From: CAZKCI01 sp964551475
GTDB lineage: Bacteria > Auribacterota > Erginobacteria > Erginobacterales > CAZKCI01
Direction: 5' to 3'
NCBI GenBank assembly: GCA_964551475.1
Contig: CAZKCI010000001.1
Coordinates: 1 to 50,126, forward strand
Length of the DNA stretch: 50,126 nucleotides
Shown piece by piece: positions 1 to 6,605 of the stretch. The first letter of the stretch is position 1. Each line of letters opens with the position of its first letter. The notes beneath the pieces were generated by a model. The model saw only the letters and a list, made by a program, of their open reading frames with translations. It had not been told where the DNA came from and did no database searches. A program made the position numbers and the translations under genes.

Positions 1-2
1 TG

Positions 3-287
3 CCCGATGGCCGTAAGATATATCTGCTTGGAGAAGGAAGACTCGTTAACTTGGCCGCCGCCGAAGGCCATCCCGCGTGCGTAATGGACATGAGCTTCGC
101 CAACCAAGCGCTGGGCGCGGAGTATCTTTGGACGAATCGCGGTAAGCTCAAACCCGGAATATACACCATCCCCGCCGAGATAGACAAGGAAATCGCAAGA
201 CTGAAATTGAAAGCGATGGGCATAAAGATAGACAAGCTCACCGCCGAGCAGAAGAAGTACCTGGCGTCGTGGGAGATGGGGACGTAA
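3..287 (+). CDS. ahcY: S-adenosylhomocysteine hydrolase, C-terminal fragment
   Basis: The gene enters from the left edge and the frame is open from base 3, so the start lies outside the window. The protein hydrolyses S-adenosylhomocysteine to adenosine and homocysteine, a cytoplasmic NAD-dependent step that keeps methyltransferases running. What is seen is the end of the Rossmann/C-terminal region: LLGEGRLVNLAAAEGHP, then MDMSFANQALGAEYL, both hallmark AdoHcyase segments, and the tail EEQKKYLASWE-like ending in WEMGT. The protein stops at WEMGT and lacks the longer tail ending in a HYRY-type sequence found in many bacterial and eukaryotic enzymes, so it resembles the shorter archaeal/Thermotoga-type form. 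Family identity is firm; the subtype is inference. Confidence 0.93.
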   Translation, partial: PDGRKIYLLGEGRLVNLAAAEGHPACVMDMSFANQALGAEYLWTNRGKLKPGIYTIPAEIDKEIARLKLKAMGIKIDKLTAEQKKYLASWEMGT

Positions 288-291
288 ATCA

Positions 292-397
292 GGTTACTAA
301 GGGTTACTAAAGGTTACGAAAAGTTGCAAAAATAGCGCCGCCCGCGATTGGTTGCAACCGTTAGTAACCTTTAGTAACTGTTAGTAACCGTTTTTTT
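292..397. repeat. Long inverted repeat between convergent genes, possible terminator
   Basis: Bases 292-329 (GGTTACTAA-type units) and 352-389 (TTGCAACCGTTAGTAAC start) are imperfect reverse complements over 38 nt with about five mismatches, separated by a 22-nt loop. A run of seven T follows on the plus strand at 391-397, so it could end ahcY transcription. It lies between convergent ahcY and lptG. A partial GGTTACTA copy recurs at the end of the Mur-ligase gene near 9478, so this is also a dispersed repeat family. Confidence 0.75.
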
Positions 398-1478
398 ATT
401 CCAGCCGGCGCAGCATCGCCAGCCCGGCGATACCGAAGATCAGGTTCCCCGCCCAGGCGGCCAGCCAGGGGGGCAGGTAGCCCTGTTTGCCGAAGGCCCC
501 GGCCAGGGAGTAGATGATGTAGTAGAGGAATCCCAGGGCCAGACTCAACCCCACACCCGCCAGCATGCCCCCGCGGCCCAGGCGGAGTCCGAAGGACACG
601 CCGATCAGGCCCATGATCAGGCAGGCCAGCGGCATGGCGATCTTCTGGTGGAGAAGGATCAGCGCCGGGCGAAGGGAGGCGAGGGGAAAGCCGCGTTTCC
701 TCTCCAGCGCCCGCCGGAGCTCCCCGTAGCTCAGGGATTCCAGCTCCTGCAGGGACTCCTGGAAGTCTTCCGGTCGGACCTCGAAGGCGAACTCCTCCTT
801 GGCGAAAGCGCGCTTCTCCGGAAGGCGCCCGGGCGGATAGGTGGAGACCGTCCCGTCGGTGAGCCACCAGGATCCGCCGCGGAAGATCGCCCGGCGGGCG
901 GTGATCCGCCTCAGCGAGGTTCCGTCCGGGCGCTGTTCATAGACGGTGACGCCGGTGGCGGCGTTGGAACGGGTCTCGAATGTCTCCAGGCAGTAGCTCC
1001 GGTTGGTTAGGGGATTGTTGAAGACCACGTTTTTAAGCACGGCGTTGAGACGCACACCGGCCTCCAGCTGTTTCTCCTTGAGCAGGGCGGTCTGCCTCAT
1101 GGTGAACGGGACGACGGACTCGTTCAGATAGAGGACGATGACGCTCAGGGCCAGGCAGAAGAGGAGGAGGGGGAGGGCGATCCGGTAGACGCTGATCCCC
1201 CCCGAGCGCATGGCCGCTATCTCGTTGTTCTTCTGCAGCCGGCCCAGGGAGTAGAGGATGGCGAGGAGAACGGCGATGGCGGTGATGAAGACGAGAAGCG
1301 AGGGGACGAAGAGGGCGTAGTACTTGAGCATCACCGGGAACCAGCCGGGAATTTTCAGAAAATCGTCCAGGTTCTCGAAGAGGTCGCCGATGATGAAGAG
1401 GAGGATGAAGGCGACCAGGCAGTAGATGAAGGGGGTGAGGAAGGCGCCGAGAACGTACCTGTCGAGTAGGCGGAACAT
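396..1478 (-). CDS. lptG: LPS export ABC transporter permease LptG
   Basis: One of two paralogous inner-membrane permeases that, with the LptB ATPase (not in this window), pull lipopolysaccharide out of the inner membrane toward the LptC-LptA bridge. The 360-residue product has the LptF/LptG layout: N-terminal start MFRLLDRYVLGAFL, three predicted membrane segments in the first 110 residues, a periplasmic beta-rich domain in the middle, and three C-terminal membrane segments. The segment LQKNNEIAAMRSGG is the conserved cytoplasmic loop. An upstream in-frame ATG at 1544 would overlap the lptF 3' end, so I prefer 1478, where MFRLLDRY begins like other family members and a TATAAT box sits 6 nt upstream. 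LptF versus LptG is assigned from gene order, as in Escherichia coli. Confidence 0.9.
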   Translation of the reverse strand: MFRLLDRYVLGAFLTPFIYCLVAFILLFIIGDLFENLDDFLKIPGWFPVMLKYYALFVPSLLVFITAIAVLLAILYSLGRLQKNNEIAAMRSGGISVYRIALPLLLFCLALSVIVLYLNESVVPFTMRQTALLKEKQLEAGVRLNAVLKNVVFNNPLTNRSYCLETFETRSNAATGVTVYEQRPDGTSLRRITARRAIFRGGSWWLTDGTVSTYPPGRLPEKRAFAKEEFAFEVRPEDFQESLQELESLSYGELRRALERKRGFPLASLRPALILLHQKIAMPLACLIMGLIGVSFGLRLGRGGMLAGVGLSLALGFLYYIIYSLAGAFGKQGYLPPWLAAWAGNLIFGIAGLAMLRRLE

Positions 1479-1484
1479 GGCATC

Positions 1485-1490
1485 ATTATA
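1485..1490 (-). promoter_or_regulatory. Putative -10 box directly before lptG (leaderless start)
   Basis: On the minus strand TATAAT (plus-strand ATTATA) ends 6 nt before the lptG ATG, so transcription would begin at or next to the start codon. No Shine-Dalgarno sequence is visible. The gap upstream (1491-1512) holds two CCGAAAT-type repeats. The -35 region is weak. Confidence 0.55.
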
Positions 1491-1513
1491 AATCCGCGAT
1501 CCGAAATCCGAAA

Positions 1514-2776
1514 TTAAATGCGGCTGAACCGGACGATCCAGCAAGTCCCGGCGACGACATACAGGGCGTTCGGAATCCAGATGATCAGATGAGGGTAGCG
1601 CTCGGGCAGGTCCGCCACGGCTTTCGCGTAGAGGATGAAGATGTAGAAGATGAAGATCAGGATCAGGGAGATGGCCATCCCGATCGACTTTTCCGAGCGG
1701 TGGGCCTTGATCCCCAGGGGGATGGCGATCAGGACAAAGGCCAGGCAGGCGGCCGAGAGCGAGAGACGCTTGTGCATCTCGGTGGTGACCTGGGAGATCA
1801 TGGCCCGCAACCCTTCGAGTCTTTTCAGCAGGATATCCTTCTGGGGCGCCGCGTCGCTTCCCAGATCGACCGCGCGCAGGCGCTCCAGCTGCCGCAAAGA
1901 GGGAGAATCTCCCAGAGCGGCCCCCCTCTGTCCGAGCAGCCCCTTCAGGTGGTTGATCGCCTCGCCGTATTGATCGACCATCTGGGACCGGTAGCGGAGG
2001 AGCTCTTCCTGGGTCATGTCCTTGGTGCGCTTGTCCCGGTCGATCTCCTTCTCTTCCTCGAAGAGCGCGGTGAGGTCGATCGGCTGCTTGAGGTAGCCGA
2101 AAACGGTCCGGGTGCTGATCTGGGGGTTGTCCCGGTCGTATTCATCGATCGACCCGTCGTAGAGGTGGAGGCCGAAGCCCTCCCGCCCGGGGCCGGTTTC
2201 GATCTTGGCCCGCTGGGCGAAGATGGCGCTGGCGAGCTTCCCTTCCTCATACTGGTAGATCCAGACATTGCGCAGGTAACCCGACTTTTTCGACTCCACG
2301 CTGATGGAGTAGCCGGGGAGCTTGATGAATTCGCCCGGTTCCAGGAGGAGTTCGGGATCCTTGAGCCCGATCTGGGCCTTGAGCTTGCGGGTGGCCAGGT
2401 TGTAGTTGGGGATGGCGGTGTTGTTCAGATGGATGGAGACCAGTGTGAGAGCCGCGCCCAGGAAGAGGACCGGGGCGGTCACCGTCCGCAGCCCCACCCC
2501 GCAGGCCCGCATGGCCGTGATCTCGTTGTCCGAGGAGAGACGGCCGAAGACCAGCAGAGTGGCGGTGAGCATGGCCATCGGGATCGATTCCTGCAGGAGG
2601 CTGATGATCAAGAAAAAGAGAAACTTTCCGATCAGGGCGGGGTCCATGCCTTTCACGATCAGGTCGGCGATCTGGAGAAGATTTCCCAGGCAGAGGATGC
2701 CGATCATCACCAGGAGCGTGGCGATGAAGGTGATGAGGACGGAGCGCCCGATGTAGCGGTGGAGTATTTTGAACAT
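1514..2776 (-). CDS. lptF: LPS export ABC transporter permease LptF
   Basis: Partner permease of LptG in the LptB2FG lipopolysaccharide extractor. The 420 residues show the family pattern: MFKILHRYIGRSVLITF followed by a first membrane segment, the cytoplasmic loop FGRLSSDNEITAMRACGVG, a large periplasmic domain (about residues 110-330) and three membrane helices at the C-terminus. Residues about 235-330 carry an extended charged, helical insertion (EEEKEIDRDKRTKDM and onward) that makes this protein longer than the roughly 360-residue norm. lptF precedes lptG by 35 nt on the same strand, the usual order. A -10 box 6 nt from the ATG and a -35 box 17 nt further upstream suggest its own leaderless promoter. 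Confidence 0.9.
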   Translation of the reverse strand: MFKILHRYIGRSVLITFIATLLVMIGILCLGNLLQIADLIVKGMDPALIGKFLFFLIISLLQESIPMAMLTATLLVFGRLSSDNEITAMRACGVGLRTVTAPVLFLGAALTLVSIHLNNTAIPNYNLATRKLKAQIGLKDPELLLEPGEFIKLPGYSISVESKKSGYLRNVWIYQYEEGKLASAIFAQRAKIETGPGREGFGLHLYDGSIDEYDRDNPQISTRTVFGYLKQPIDLTALFEEEKEIDRDKRTKDMTQEELLRYRSQMVDQYGEAINHLKGLLGQRGAALGDSPSLRQLERLRAVDLGSDAAPQKDILLKRLEGLRAMISQVTTEMHKRLSLSAACLAFVLIAIPLGIKAHRSEKSIGMAISLILIFIFYIFILYAKAVADLPERYPHLIIWIPNALYVVAGTCWIVRFSRI

Positions 2777-2782
2777 AGTAGG

Positions 2783-2811
2783 AGTGTAACGGATCGAGAG
2801 GACGGGGGCAA
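2783..2811 (-). promoter_or_regulatory. Putative sigma-70 promoter of lptF
   Basis: Minus strand: TTGCCC (2811-2806), 17-nt spacer, TACACT (2788-2783), then 6 nt CCTACT before the ATG. The short gap implies a leaderless message. Confidence 0.6.
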
Positions 2812-2813
2812 GA

Positions 2814-2848
2814 GGGGAGGGTGGCCCATGCAGGGAGGGTGGCCCATG
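2814..2848. repeat. Tandem 18-nt duplication in the lptF/glgE divergent region
   Basis: GGGAGGGTGGCCCATGC occurs twice back to back. It lies between the divergent lptF and glgE promoters. No function is evident; it could be an operator or slipped-strand duplication. Confidence 0.7.
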
Positions 2849-2856
2849 CTTTTCTG

Positions 2857-2885
2857 TTGTCCCCCCCGCGCCTCTTCGCTATAGT
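2857..2885 (+). promoter_or_regulatory. Putative sigma-70 promoter of glgE
   Basis: TTGTCC (2857-2862), 17-nt spacer, TATAGT (2880-2885). Unlike several neighbours this one leaves a roughly 45-nt leader with an AGGAGA ribosome site near 2923. A 7-bp hairpin (GTTCCCG/CGGGAAC, 2884-2903) sits at the start of the predicted leader. Confidence 0.6.
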
Positions 2886-2935
2886 TCCCGTCTGAGCGGG
2901 AACGCCCGGCTCATGCACCTCAGGAGACTATCAGC

Positions 2936-4663
2936 GTGAAAAAGGCGACGGGGAAGAACGCGCAGAAGGCATTGGTCACGGCTGTCTATCCCGAAATCGA
3001 GGGCGGACGCTATCCGGTGAAGACCGAGACCGACCGCCCGCTCGCGGTCAGCGCGGTCGTCTCCGGGCCGGCCTCGTTGGAAGTCGATCTGCTCACCCGG
3101 GAAAAGACGGCGGGGTCGCGGGAGTGGTCTCGCCTGGCGCTCCGCCGGGGAGAGGCAACCCGCTGGGAAGGGGCCGCCTGGTTCCCCCGGCCGGGGTCAT
3201 ATCTTTACACCGTGGAGGCCCGCCTCCCCGGGACGCCGTCGGTCCGCTACCGGGAACTGGAGGTCTTGGTCGAGCCGGTCCGGGCCCGTTTCGCCGCCTG
3301 GTACGAGGCTTTCCCCCGCTCGCAGGGAACCCGCCCGGGTGTTCACGGCACGCTCAGCGACATGGCCGCCCGCCTGCCCGACATTCGGAAGATGGGCTTC
3401 GACGTCCTCTACCTCACCCCGATCCATCCCATCGGGCGGACCAACCGCAAAGGCCGGAACAACGGCCTGCACGCCTCTCCGACCGACCCGGGGAGCCCCT
3501 GGTCGGTCGGAGACGCCACCGGCGGGCACACCGCCATCCACCCCGAGCTGGGGACGCTCCAGGATTTTCATCATCTGGTCAGGAAGGCCGCGGGGCTGGG
3601 GATGGAGATCGCGCTCGATTTCACCTCCAATTGTTCGCCCGATCACCCCTGGATCCGGGAGCACCCCGAGTGGTTCTTCCGCAACCCGGACGGGACCATC
3701 CGCTATGCCGAAAATCCTCCCAAGAAATACGAGGACGTCTGTCCTCTCAACTTCTACCCCGAGAACCGGGACGCGATGTGGAAAGCGGTCCGCGGGATTT
3801 TTGATTTCTGGATCGATCAGGGGGTGAAGGCGTTCCGGATCGACAATCCTCACACCAAGCCGACCGAGTTCTGGGAATGGTTGATTCGGGGGATCAAGGC
3901 CGGCCATCCGGAGATCGTTTTTCTCGCCGAGGCCTTCACCAACTACGACAAGCTGGAGGAGCTGGCCCGCGCCGGTTTCTCCCAGTCCTACACCTATTTC
4001 ACCTGGCGCAACGGCAAGAACGAGCTGATCGAATACTTCAGCAAGCTCACCGGGAGCTATCTCCAGGATTTTCTCCGGGCCAACCTCTTCACCAACACCC
4101 CCGACATTCTGCCGCCGATCATCCAGAAGGGGGGGGTGGCCGCCTTTCGCCTGCGGATCGCGCTCGCCGCCACCCTCTCCTCGGCCTTCGGGATGTACAG
4201 CGGTTACGAGCTCCTGGAGAACGAACCCCTGCCCGGCCGGGAGGAGTACAAGGATTCCGAGAAATACGAGATCAAGGTCAGGGACTGGAACCGGCCGGGG
4301 AACATCAAGGAGTATATCGCGCGGCTCAATCGCATTCGGAGCGAGAACCGGGCCCTCCAGCTCTATGACAACCTGCGCTTCCGCAACTCCACCGACGACA
4401 ACATCCTTTTCTACTCCAAGGCCGATCCCGGCCGATCCAACCTCATCCTGGTCGCGGTCAACCTCGACCCCTTCGCCGCTCATACCGGCCGGGTGACCGT
4501 CCCGGTGGAGGAGTTTGATCTGGCTTCGGACGAGAGCTACCAGGTCCGGGAGCTGATCACCGGGAAAGCGTGGACCTGGAAGGGAAGGGAGAACACGCTG
4601 TCGCTCGATCCCGCCGATAATCCGGCGGTGATCCTGAGGGTGGAGAAGGACCCGGCGGAGTAA
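2936..4663 (+). CDS. glgE: Alpha-1,4-glucan:maltose-1-phosphate maltosyltransferase (GH13_3)
   Basis: Transfers maltosyl units from maltose-1-phosphate to the non-reducing ends of alpha-1,4-glucan. The N-terminal beta domain (VYPEIEGGRYPVK, residues about 17-110) leads into ARFAAWYEAFPRSQG and the catalytic barrel. The nucleophile is expected at Asp303 in FRIDNPHTKP and the acid at Glu332 in FLAEAFT; both motifs are diagnostic of GlgE rather than amylases. At 575 residues it is about 80-100 shorter than usual: the helical insertion that normally separates the N-terminal domain from the FxxWYExFPRS segment seems to be missing. GTG start chosen because AGGAGA lies just upstream. The next gene is glgM, which makes its substrate, so the pathway assignment is supported by context. 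Confidence 0.92.
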   Translation: MKKATGKNAQKALVTAVYPEIEGGRYPVKTETDRPLAVSAVVSGPASLEVDLLTREKTAGSREWSRLALRRGEATRWEGAAWFPRPGSYLYTVEARLPGTPSVRYRELEVLVEPVRARFAAWYEAFPRSQGTRPGVHGTLSDMAARLPDIRKMGFDVLYLTPIHPIGRTNRKGRNNGLHASPTDPGSPWSVGDATGGHTAIHPELGTLQDFHHLVRKAAGLGMEIALDFTSNCSPDHPWIREHPEWFFRNPDGTIRYAENPPKKYEDVCPLNFYPENRDAMWKAVRGIFDFWIDQGVKAFRIDNPHTKPTEFWEWLIRGIKAGHPEIVFLAEAFTNYDKLEELARAGFSQSYTYFTWRNGKNELIEYFSKLTGSYLQDFLRANLFTNTPDILPPIIQKGGVAAFRLRIALAATLSSAFGMYSGYELLENEPLPGREEYKDSEKYEIKVRDWNRPGNIKEYIARLNRIRSENRALQLYDNLRFRNSTDDNILFYSKADPGRSNLILVAVNLDPFAAHTGRVTVPVEEFDLASDESYQVRELITGKAWTWKGRENTLSLDPADNPAVILRVEKDPAE

Positions 4664-4679
4664 AAGAAGTCCGCGAATT

Positions 4680-4840
4680 GGGCTCGGCTTGGCTGAAAAG
4701 AAACCGCGGATTACACGGATTTCGCGGATTGGGCTCGGCTTGGCTTGGCGTTCTAACCGCGAACGGCCACAGGCAACGTGCCACGTGTAACGTTCAACGA
4801 TTTCAACGGTTTCAACGTCTTTAACGATTTTAACGACTTC
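4680..4840. repeat. Composite intergenic repeat, copy 1 (inverted relative to 11830-11974)
   Basis: Holds an AATCCGCG/ATTACACGG block flanked by GGCTCGGCTTGGCT units, then TTCTAACCGCGAACGGCCAC, CACGTGTAACG, and several TTTCAACG/TTTAACGA units running to about 4840. The reverse complement of 11830-11974 matches it almost base for base over about 140 nt. This gap of 196 nt between glgE and glgM holds nothing else. Confidence 0.85.
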
Positions 4841-4859
4841 AACGTCGAAAGGCTCGATC

Positions 4860-6047
4860 ATGAAAGTGACATTTATGGCTCGCGAGTTTCCCCCCCACGT
4901 CTACGGCGGCGCCGGAGTTCATCTGCGGGAACTGGCCCGCTGCCTGTCCGCCCTGATGGAGGTCGAGGTGCGCTGTTTCGGCGAACAGCGGGGGAAGCAG
5001 GGCACGGTGCGGGCTAAAGGCTATCAGCCCCTGAGCAAGCTCCACTGTTCGGCGCAGCCCAAGTTCGACTCCCTCCTCAACACCCTCTTCACCAACATCC
5101 TCATGCTCTGCGACGGGATCGACTCTGACGTGGTCCACACCCACACCTGGTACGGGCATCTGGCCGGGTTCTGGGCGAAGAAACTCTATAACATCCCCTT
5201 CGTCGCCACTTCCCACAGCCTGGAGCCCCTGCGCCCCTGGAAGGTCGACCAGCTGGCCGAGGCCTACTATGTCAGCGCCTGGATGGAAAAGGTGGGGCTG
5301 GAGAACGCCGACCGGGTGGTGGCGGTATCGAAGATGATGAAGGAGGACATCGTCAAGAATTTCGCGGTCGATCCGAACCGGGTGGAGGTCATCCACAACG
5401 GGATCGACCTGAAGACCTGGAAGCGCAAGCCCCTCACCCGGGAGCTCAAGGAGCGCTATGGGATCGCCGACGACTATGTCCTCTTCGTCGGCCGGCCCAC
5501 CGCCCAGAAGGGGATGGAGTACCTGATCGACGCGGCCGACCGGATCCCGGTCCAGGTCGTGATGGAAGCGGTGGGGGCGGACACCCGGGAGTACGAGGAC
5601 CGGATGAAGGAGAAGGTCAGGGGGAAGAAAAACATCGTCTGGATCCACGACAACCTGGGGGACGTGAAGAACGCGGAGCTCTATTCCGGCGCGCGGGTCT
5701 TCATCTGCCCGTCGGTCTACGAGCCCTTCGGGATCATCAACCTGGAGGCGATGGCCTGCGAGACCCCGGTGGTGGCGAGCGCGGTGGGGGGGATACTGGA
5801 GGTGGTGGTACAGGACAAAACCGGCCTCCTGGTCAAGCCCGGCCGCTCCGACGAGATCGCCCGCGCGGTCAACGCGATGCTCCGCTCTCCCGAACGGGCG
5901 CGCGCGCTGGGGCGGCAAGGCCGGAAAAGGGTGGAGGACCACTTCAGCTGGGAATCGATCGCGGAAAAGACCAAGGCGATGTACGAGAAGCTGTGCCGAT
6001 CCCAAAAGGGAAACCGGGGGGCGAAGGGAGCGGGGACCGCGAAATAA
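4860..6047 (+). CDS. glgM: GT4 glycosyltransferase, maltose-1-phosphate synthase GlgM type
   Basis: Predicted to join ADP-glucose and glucose-1-phosphate into maltose-1-phosphate, the substrate of the preceding GlgE. The 395-residue protein is a GT-B fold: MKVTFMAREFPPHVYGGAGVH at the N-terminus, HTHTWYGHLAGF in the acceptor half, and VLFVGRPTAQKGMEYL plus CPSVYEPFGIINLEAMA (the E-x7-E nucleotide-sugar motif) in the donor half. These features match the actinobacterial-type glycogen synthase/GlgM family rather than the GT5 GlgA found further on. A GAAAGG ribosome site lies 7 nt before the ATG. The C-terminus (KGNRGAKGAGTAK) is a basic tail. A generic alpha-glucan GT4 synthase is the alternative, but the glgE neighbour favours GlgM. 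Confidence 0.85.
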   Translation: MKVTFMAREFPPHVYGGAGVHLRELARCLSALMEVEVRCFGEQRGKQGTVRAKGYQPLSKLHCSAQPKFDSLLNTLFTNILMLCDGIDSDVVHTHTWYGHLAGFWAKKLYNIPFVATSHSLEPLRPWKVDQLAEAYYVSAWMEKVGLENADRVVAVSKMMKEDIVKNFAVDPNRVEVIHNGIDLKTWKRKPLTRELKERYGIADDYVLFVGRPTAQKGMEYLIDAADRIPVQVVMEAVGADTREYEDRMKEKVRGKKNIVWIHDNLGDVKNAELYSGARVFICPSVYEPFGIINLEAMACETPVVASAVGGILEVVVQDKTGLLVKPGRSDEIARAVNAMLRSPERARALGRQGRKRVEDHFSWESIAEKTKAMYEKLCRSQKGNRGAKGAGTAK

Positions 6048-6049
6048 AG

Positions 6050-6180
6050 TCGAAGGGTAAGGGTTAGGCAGTGGGTCTGGGAGATGGGTAAGGTTAATGG
6101 TGACGGCTTGTCTGACGGGCCACACCTAACCCTGGCCCATTGACCAGACCCACTTCCTGACCTCAACCCATCAACCAGTC
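6050..6180. repeat. Long inverted repeat, GGGTTAGG/CCTAACCC family, copy 1
   Basis: Left arm contains GGGTAAGGGTTAGGCAGTGGGT; right arm contains ACCCACTTCCTGACC after ACCTAACCCTGGCCCAT. The arms pair to form a long cruciform between convergent glgM and the small minus-strand gene. The same element recurs at 18055-18187 (full length, including the GCTTGTCTG-like centre) and shortened at 34678-34750. Confidence 0.85.
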
Positions 6181-6182
6181 GG

Positions 6183-6527
6183 TTATTTCTGCTGTCCCTC
6201 CCACCACTGGCGCCAGAGGTGGGCGTACTTCCTGATCCAATCTTCGATTACGGCCTTGCCGAGATCGTGACCGGCCTTCTCCGATTCGATCCACTTGTGC
6301 TTCAGGATTTCCTGCACCTGCGCCTGGAAGGCCTTGCGCATGTACTCTTCCCTCCAGGCGGCGGAACATTCCGGCATCCAGGACTCCAGCACCTTTTTCA
6401 GGGATACCGGGCGGCCGAGCTCCCGGGAGAGTTTCTCCCGGTATTGCTCGATCGCCTTCCACTCCGCCTGGCAGAAGGCGCTGGAGCCGTTGCCATTCCC
6501 GGCGTTGTTTCGTCCCTGGTCGCTCAT
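6183..6527 (-). CDS. Small conserved-looking cytoplasmic protein, unknown function
   Basis: Predicted 114-residue soluble protein starting MSDQGRNNAG. After a low-complexity Asn/Gly head it is rich in Trp, Glu, Lys and Arg (QAEWKAIEQYREKLS, VSLKKVLESW, ECSAAWREEYMRKAF, KHKWIESEKAGHDLG, HLWRQWWEGQQK), with two Cys and no membrane segment, and should be largely helical. I do not recognise the family. The start was chosen over a long upstream extension (to 8048) because that extension is the antisense shadow of nagZ and has proline/arginine-rich composition. It is divergent from nagZ and convergent with glgM. There is no clear ribosome site. Confidence 0.6.
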   Translation of the reverse strand: MSDQGRNNAGNGNGSSAFCQAEWKAIEQYREKLSRELGRPVSLKKVLESWMPECSAAWREEYMRKAFQAQVQEILKHKWIESEKAGHDLGKAVIEDWIRKYAHLWRQWWEGQQK

Positions 6528-6592
6528 AGCCAAGACAAAGTCTGACAGATCATACTTGCAAATGATAGCCCAGGGCCGTCCCGGCCCGCAAT

Positions 6593-6598
6593 TAAAAT
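6593..6598 (+). promoter_or_regulatory. Putative -10 box of nagZ (leaderless start)
   Basis: TAAAAT ends 7 nt before the nagZ ATG, and the local sequence is unusually AT-rich for this window. No Shine-Dalgarno sequence is seen. No convincing -35 box. Confidence 0.45.
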
Positions 6599-6605
6599 TA
6601 ACCGC

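Noticed and set aside
2936..4663. Ordinary alpha-amylase
   Set aside because: The nucleophile motif FRIDNPHTKP and the N-terminal VYPEIEGGRYPVK are specific to GlgE, and the glgM neighbour agrees.
3197..4861. Long minus-strand frame opposite glgE
   Set aside because: It is the complement of a gene with intact catalytic motifs, and its start falls inside a repeat.
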